From: Colivivens sp963626085
GTDB lineage: Bacteria; Bacteroidota; Bacteroidia; Bacteroidales; Bacteroidaceae
DNA length: 7,966 bases
Direction: 5' to 3'
Assembly (NCBI GenBank): GCA_963626085.1
Contig: CAVFVJ010000040.1
Coordinates: 1 to 7,966, forward strand
Under the pieces are notes generated by a model. That model had not been told where the DNA came from. It made no database searches and was given only the letters and a program-made list of their open reading frames with translations. Of the stretch, positions 4,528 to 7,966 are shown in pieces. Made by a program: the position numbers and the translations under genes. How positions within the stretch are numbered: the first letter of the stretch is position 1; the number at the start of each line of letters is the position of its first letter.

Positions 4528-6657
4528 TTACTGTGTGGTGATATCCCAATTCACGTCGTCCTTGTACCCAGTAACCGACAGAGTCACACTGTTCTGTATG
4601 CCGGAATCATAGTTCTTGTCCTTGCCGAAGTCAGTTATCGTGAGGTTTACCGTAGTGGCATTGCCACTGTCGTAGTCCACATCATCATCAAAGTCCTTGA
4701 CGGTGAACGAGCCGCCTTGCGGCAACTGGGTGACTGGCAGGGTGACGGAATATGTATCATCCTCCAGGTCGGTCAACGATATCGTGACCTTACCATTGCG
4801 CACATCCTCCGTGTCGTTCACCGATGCAGTGACAGTGAAGGAGTCTCCGCTCCGTGTCACCGTAAGCCAGCTGTCGGTACAACTGACAGCATATGTGCCG
4901 TCCGTGGATATTGTGACCATGTCAGACACACCTCCCTTGGCATAGAACAACAGTTCACTGACATGCAACGTTAGATAACGTGCCTTCTGTTTCACAATGA
5001 CATTGACGCTTCTGCCGAGAGCATCGAAATACACTGTTGCCGAGCGAGACTGCATCGAGGCATTGTCCGCAGCCACGATACGTACAGACGCACTGTCGCT
5101 GCCACTTGTGGGAGACACGGACAACCAGTCGGCATCGTCACCAATCCGGGCTGTCCACTGCGCATTGGTAGTCAGGTACACATCCAAGGCACCACCCTTG
5201 CTTGTAAAGTCGAGCAGACTGTTGTCGACGGTGAAGTACTTGCCGTTCTGCACGACGGCTACCGTCGCTGTAGCATTGCCCATAACCACACTGACAACAC
5301 CGTTCCTCTCGCCCTCAGCAGTATTCTCTGTAACACTGATACTCAGTGTGCCGCTGCCCGTGGCCGATGCTGGCGACACCTTGATCCAGTCCGACTGGGT
5401 GGACGCTTTCCATGTTCCGTCGGTAGACACCGACACCGTCTGCGTCCCAGCCTTGTCATCGAACGCAAGGGTCGCGGCTGCCAATTCAAAGGTCTTGCCC
5501 TTCTGGTAAACCTTGACGACTGTGGAAACGGTTCCCTGTCCTGGTTGAGATATGGTGAACTCCCCATTCCGTTCAGTAGTGTTGGGGTTGTCTTCCACCG
5601 ACACCTTTATCTCAGCTTTGCCCGTGCCACTGGTCTTGTCCACCGTCACCCATGACGGGACTGAAGAGACAAGCCAAGATGTATTGCTCTGTATCTGAAC
5701 CGTCTGTGTCCCTACAGACGCTTCGAACTCATACTGCGACTTGTCGGTCTCTATGTAAATGCCGCGCTGGCGGACAGGTATCTGTATCCGACTGTTGTTG
5801 CCCACGGAAAGCACCACGTATCCTGTCCGCTCGCTGATCGACGTATTGGGCGACACCGATACGGTGAAAGAGGAAGTGCCGGCGTTCCCACTGGAAGGAG
5901 ATACACTAATCCAACTGTAGGAAGTGGAGACTGTCCAGTCGGCTTCCGCCGTAACGCTCACTGCCAGCTCTCCTGCAGTGTTCTCAAACACAAGTGTCTC
6001 GGTGGAGGCAGTGATGGATGCCGGTGCCTGGGTAACCGTCACCGTGCTGCTCGTCTTGTTATAGACATCATGCAGGAGCGTTATCGTAGCTGTGCGGTAT
6101 TGGGTCGACTCATTCGCTGTAGCACTGATGACAACACTGTCCCCCTGCTGTGTTGTCGTGAGCCAGTCTGCACTACAAGAAACGGTGTACGACCCATTTG
6201 CCGCAACAGTGAACCCTGACGTTCCTGCTGCACCAGTCATCGTTATGGACGACTGGGACACATTAATATAAGGAGTGGCAGACGACTGGGAGACGGAAAC
6301 GCCCTTCTCGTAGCTCCAGTCGCTGACATCCGACTTTACATAAAACACCCCTGCCCTCTTCACGTCGGCATCCGTGTTTTCCGACACGCTGACACCAACG
6401 GACACATCCGTCTTGCCACTGACCGGAGAGACGGTTATCCAGTCTGCAGTATTCTCTATCTTCCATGGAGTTTGGACTGTCTCTACCGACACACTCTCAC
6501 CCGTTGTAGGTGCGGCAGAGAAAGAGAGGGACGTAGAAGACACCTTGAGGTATCTCGGGGTGAGGGTTGGAATCAGTCCCAACTCATCCGAATACTGGTC
6601 GGAGCACCCCACAAGCACGAGGCTTGCCAACAGTATGTGTAATCCTGTATGTTTCAT
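4528..6657 (-). CDS. Lipoprotein with seven tandem BACON domains and a 21-residue C-terminal repeat
   Basis: 709 residues from ATG at 6657. A TTG codon just before it (6658-6660) is open but less likely as the start. A lipoprotein signal ends at 'LVLVGC' (C18), and the following SDQYSDE is acidic, suggesting surface exposure. Seven Ig-like BACON domains follow at about 36-127, 130-212, 214-298, 300-387, 389-473, 475-560 and 562-649. Each has the (D/S)W-[ILV]-x core tryptophan (DWITV, DWLTT, SWISV, SWVTV, DWIKV, DWLSV, SWLTV) and a 'ERNG/TGYV'-type strand. BACON domains are thought to bind carbohydrate or mucin or act as spacers. The tail (650-709) is a separate repeat. The ATG overlaps the TGA of the upstream PEGA gene as TGATG, so the two are probably translationally coupled. 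An extended stalk or adhesin role is inferred. Confidence 0.92.
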   Translation of the reverse strand: MKHTGLHILLASLVLVGCSDQYSDELGLIPTLTPRYLKVSSTSLSFSAAPTTGESVSVETVQTPWKIENTADWITVSPVSGKTDVSVGVSVSENTDADVKRAGVFYVKSDVSDWSYEKGVSVSQSSATPYINVSQSSITMTGAAGTSGFTVAANGSYTVSCSADWLTTTQQGDSVVISATANESTQYRTATITLLHDVYNKTSSTVTVTQAPASITASTETLVFENTAGELAVSVTAEADWTVSTSYSWISVSPSSGNAGTSSFTVSVSPNTSISERTGYVVLSVGNNSRIQIPVRQRGIYIETDKSQYEFEASVGTQTVQIQSNTSWLVSSVPSWVTVDKTSGTGKAEIKVSVEDNPNTTERNGEFTISQPGQGTVSTVVKVYQKGKTFELAAATLAFDDKAGTQTVSVSTDGTWKASTQSDWIKVSPASATGSGTLSISVTENTAEGERNGVVSVVMGNATATVAVVQNGKYFTVDNSLLDFTSKGGALDVYLTTNAQWTARIGDDADWLSVSPTSGSDSASVRIVAADNASMQSRSATVYFDALGRSVNVIVKQKARYLTLHVSELLFYAKGGVSDMVTISTDGTYAVSCTDSWLTVTRSGDSFTVTASVNDTEDVRNGKVTISLTDLEDDTYSVTLPVTQLPQGGSFTVKDFDDDVDYDSGNATTVNLTITDFGKDKNYDSGIQNSVTLSVTGYKDDVNWDITTQ
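4531..4701 (-). repeat. Three-copy 21-residue repeat at the C-terminus of the BACON lipoprotein
   Basis: Copies begin at residues 653, 674 and 695 (last one truncated). Aligned cores are DFDDDVDYDSG, DFGKDKNYDSG and GYKDDVNWD, each flanked by a strand-like VNLTIT or VTLSVT. The aromatic positions (F, F, Y and Y, Y, W) and the following Asp recur at an exact 21-residue spacing. The pattern is acidic strand-turn repeats; it could bind calcium or act as an anchor, but I do not recognise the family. Confidence 0.8.
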
Positions 6658-7966
6658 CAAAACGCTATCATTAATCCGAGTTTGACATTCAGTCCCTGTC
6701 CCCAGCCCTTAACCTTGGAGGACACCGTTTCCAGTTGCTTGTAACCATTGGACTTGACCACACCGAACGAGTATTCTGGCGACAGGCTTACTCCAAAATG
6801 ATTGGAGAAGACAGCGGAGAGGCGCACACCAAGAAGGGCACTCACCACGTTGCTGCCGTCTGCGGGAGTCACAGAAGTGCCGTCCTGCATGGACTCAGAG
6901 AGTTTCAGACAGTTGAATCCAATCTGAGGAGTGACTCTGTAACGGGTACCTACAGACATGCCGTAGCCCACCTTACCACTGAAAAGGAATTTCGGGTGGT
7001 AGACAGCTGACACCGGCTTCGTGTCGTCATTGCCCCAGTATATGGTCTCGCTGTTGCCCGAAGCGGAGAAGGCGGACAGTTCCACATTCACATTGGACAG
7101 GTAACAGCCGACACTGACACCGTATCCCATGAACGACCCAGCACGGAGACCTGCCTCAGCATAGAACTCATTTTTGTAGTTGTATATCTTTTTCAGCACA
7201 AGGCTCACGTCTGGACTGGAGCTACTCAGCTGCATCTTCTGACGGAAGTCCTTATAGCCCACTTTCGTGGCAGTGACCTCATACGTCCCTGTCTTCATCT
7301 CCTTCTTGCAGGGCGTGACCGACAGTCGCTCACCATTTACAAACACCGTTGCTCCTACTGGCTTACTCGTGAACGAGAACACAGCCACCTGGCTGAGAGT
7401 CACCTGTACGTCGGAGGTCTTGTCCTGCTCAATAACCACTTGACGCTCCTCCGCCTTGTAGCCATCACGACTCACAACCAACTTGTGCGTACCTATTTGC
7501 AAACTGTATGGAGTGAGGGTTGTGCCAGACGGAATCACAGTACCGTCAACCGTGACTGTAGCATCAGCAGGATTGGCGTGAACACTTAGCTGACCCATGA
7601 TGGGGCGCATGTCGTCCACCACCAGTTGATGGGCATTCACTGAGTCGTTGATCTCCACTTGTCCCTCCTTCGGGTAGTACCTGTCCGCCATCACCCTATA
7701 TGTATATATACCGAACGAGAGGTTCTGAGTCGCCTCGCCCTTGGAATCGAGAGGGACATTCATACCGTTCAAGGAGACAGTTGCACCCACAGGGACAACC
7801 CTGATCCGCAAATCCTGTTTGCGGCTGTCGTCATAGCGGTTGACGAACACCTTGTCCGTCGTTATCTCCATGATGTATGTGGTTGCCTTCCTTATGTTTA
7901 TCGGGAAGTCATAGTTCGACAACGAGCCCAACTGCGGATGGCGGATGCTGATGTGACGCACACCGA
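6657..7966 (-). CDS. PEGA-repeat protein with C-terminal outer-membrane beta-barrel-like domain; 5' end outside window
   Basis: The frame is open to the right edge, and the first start-like codon in the window (GTG at 7961) is preceded by another sense codon. The visible N-terminus 'VRHISIRHPQLGSL...DFPINI...TTYIMEITT' reads like the middle of a longer PEGA protein, so the signal peptide is probably missing from view. Counting from that GTG, PEGA-type repeats lie at about 50-117 (degenerate), 122-190 ('GQLSVHANPADATVTVDG') and 194-257 ('SFTSKPVGATVFVNGERL'). Residues about 262-434 are alternating-hydrophobic strands rich in Gly and aromatics, ending in Phe ('GLMIAF'), as in outer-membrane barrels. 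PEGA repeats are surface or periplasmic beta modules. It leads the visible operon, and its stop overlaps the ATG of the BACON gene. A role as outer-membrane anchor for the downstream products is inferred. Confidence 0.85.
   Translation of the reverse strand, partial: GVRHISIRHPQLGSLSNYDFPINIRKATTYIMEITTDKVFVNRYDDSRKQDLRIRVVPVGATVSLNGMNVPLDSKGEATQNLSFGIYTYRVMADRYYPKEGQVEINDSVNAHQLVVDDMRPIMGQLSVHANPADATVTVDGTVIPSGTTLTPYSLQIGTHKLVVSRDGYKAEERQVVIEQDKTSDVQVTLSQVAVFSFTSKPVGATVFVNGERLSVTPCKKEMKTGTYEVTATKVGYKDFRQKMQLSSSSPDVSLVLKKIYNYKNEFYAEAGLRAGSFMGYGVSVGCYLSNVNVELSAFSASGNSETIYWGNDDTKPVSAVYHPKFLFSGKVGYGMSVGTRYRVTPQIGFNCLKLSESMQDGTSVTPADGSNVVSALLGVRLSAVFSNHFGVSLSPEYSFGVVKSNGYKQLETVSSKVKGWGQGLNVKLGLMIAF

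Noticed and set aside
4997..5509. 170-codon plus-strand open frame
   Set aside because: Antisense shadow of the BACON repeats; composition follows the complementary Ser/Thr/Val codons.

Overview
The window looks like accessory or surface-protein DNA from a Bacteroidota genome, probably order Bacteroidales. The clues are BACON and PEGA domain proteins, lipoproteins with acidic residues just after the lipobox cysteine (the surface-export pattern known in this phylum), a fimbrillin-like N-terminus, and weak or absent Shine-Dalgarno sites. I cannot name the genus from sequence alone.

Layout. (1) Positions 1-960, plus strand: a REP-associated tyrosine transposase (RAYT, HUH/Y1 family) and its palindromic repeats. 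The RAYT frame has no in-frame ATG or GTG near its natural N-terminus. It is instead continuous with an upstream frame that enters from outside the window and reads like the C-terminal tail of an Rpn/PD-(D/E)XK 'transposase'. REP palindromes lie at 124-142, 742-760 and 932-950, with a decayed copy at 898-916. A 30-bp tandem array (781-890) carries half-REP arms. (2) Positions 960-1073: the space between convergent genes, dominated by a 53-bp nested perfect inverted repeat. (3) Positions 1074-7966, minus strand: four genes in one direction that look like an operon. In transcription order they are a PEGA-repeat protein with a C-terminal outer-membrane barrel-like domain (5' end outside the window), a lipoprotein with seven tandem BACON domains and a three-copy 21-residue C-terminal repeat, an exported protein with an LPP20-like N-terminus and NTF2-like C-terminus, and a lipoprotein with a fimbrillin-like N-terminus and a C-terminal FGE-sulfatase/C-type-lectin-fold domain.

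How they may work together (inference). All four operon products carry export or envelope signatures, so the operon plausibly encodes an envelope or surface assembly whose last gene supplies a variable binding domain. The C-terminal ~100 bp of that gene has the hallmarks of a diversity-generating retroelement (DGR) variable region: a CLec-fold FGE domain at the protein's extreme C-terminus, a run of surface-position codons that are all NNC/NNT as expected from AAC/AAT template codons, a GC-rich invariant end, and a strong inverted repeat just downstream. No reverse transcriptase or template repeat is present in the window, so if this is a DGR target it must be served from elsewhere in the genome.
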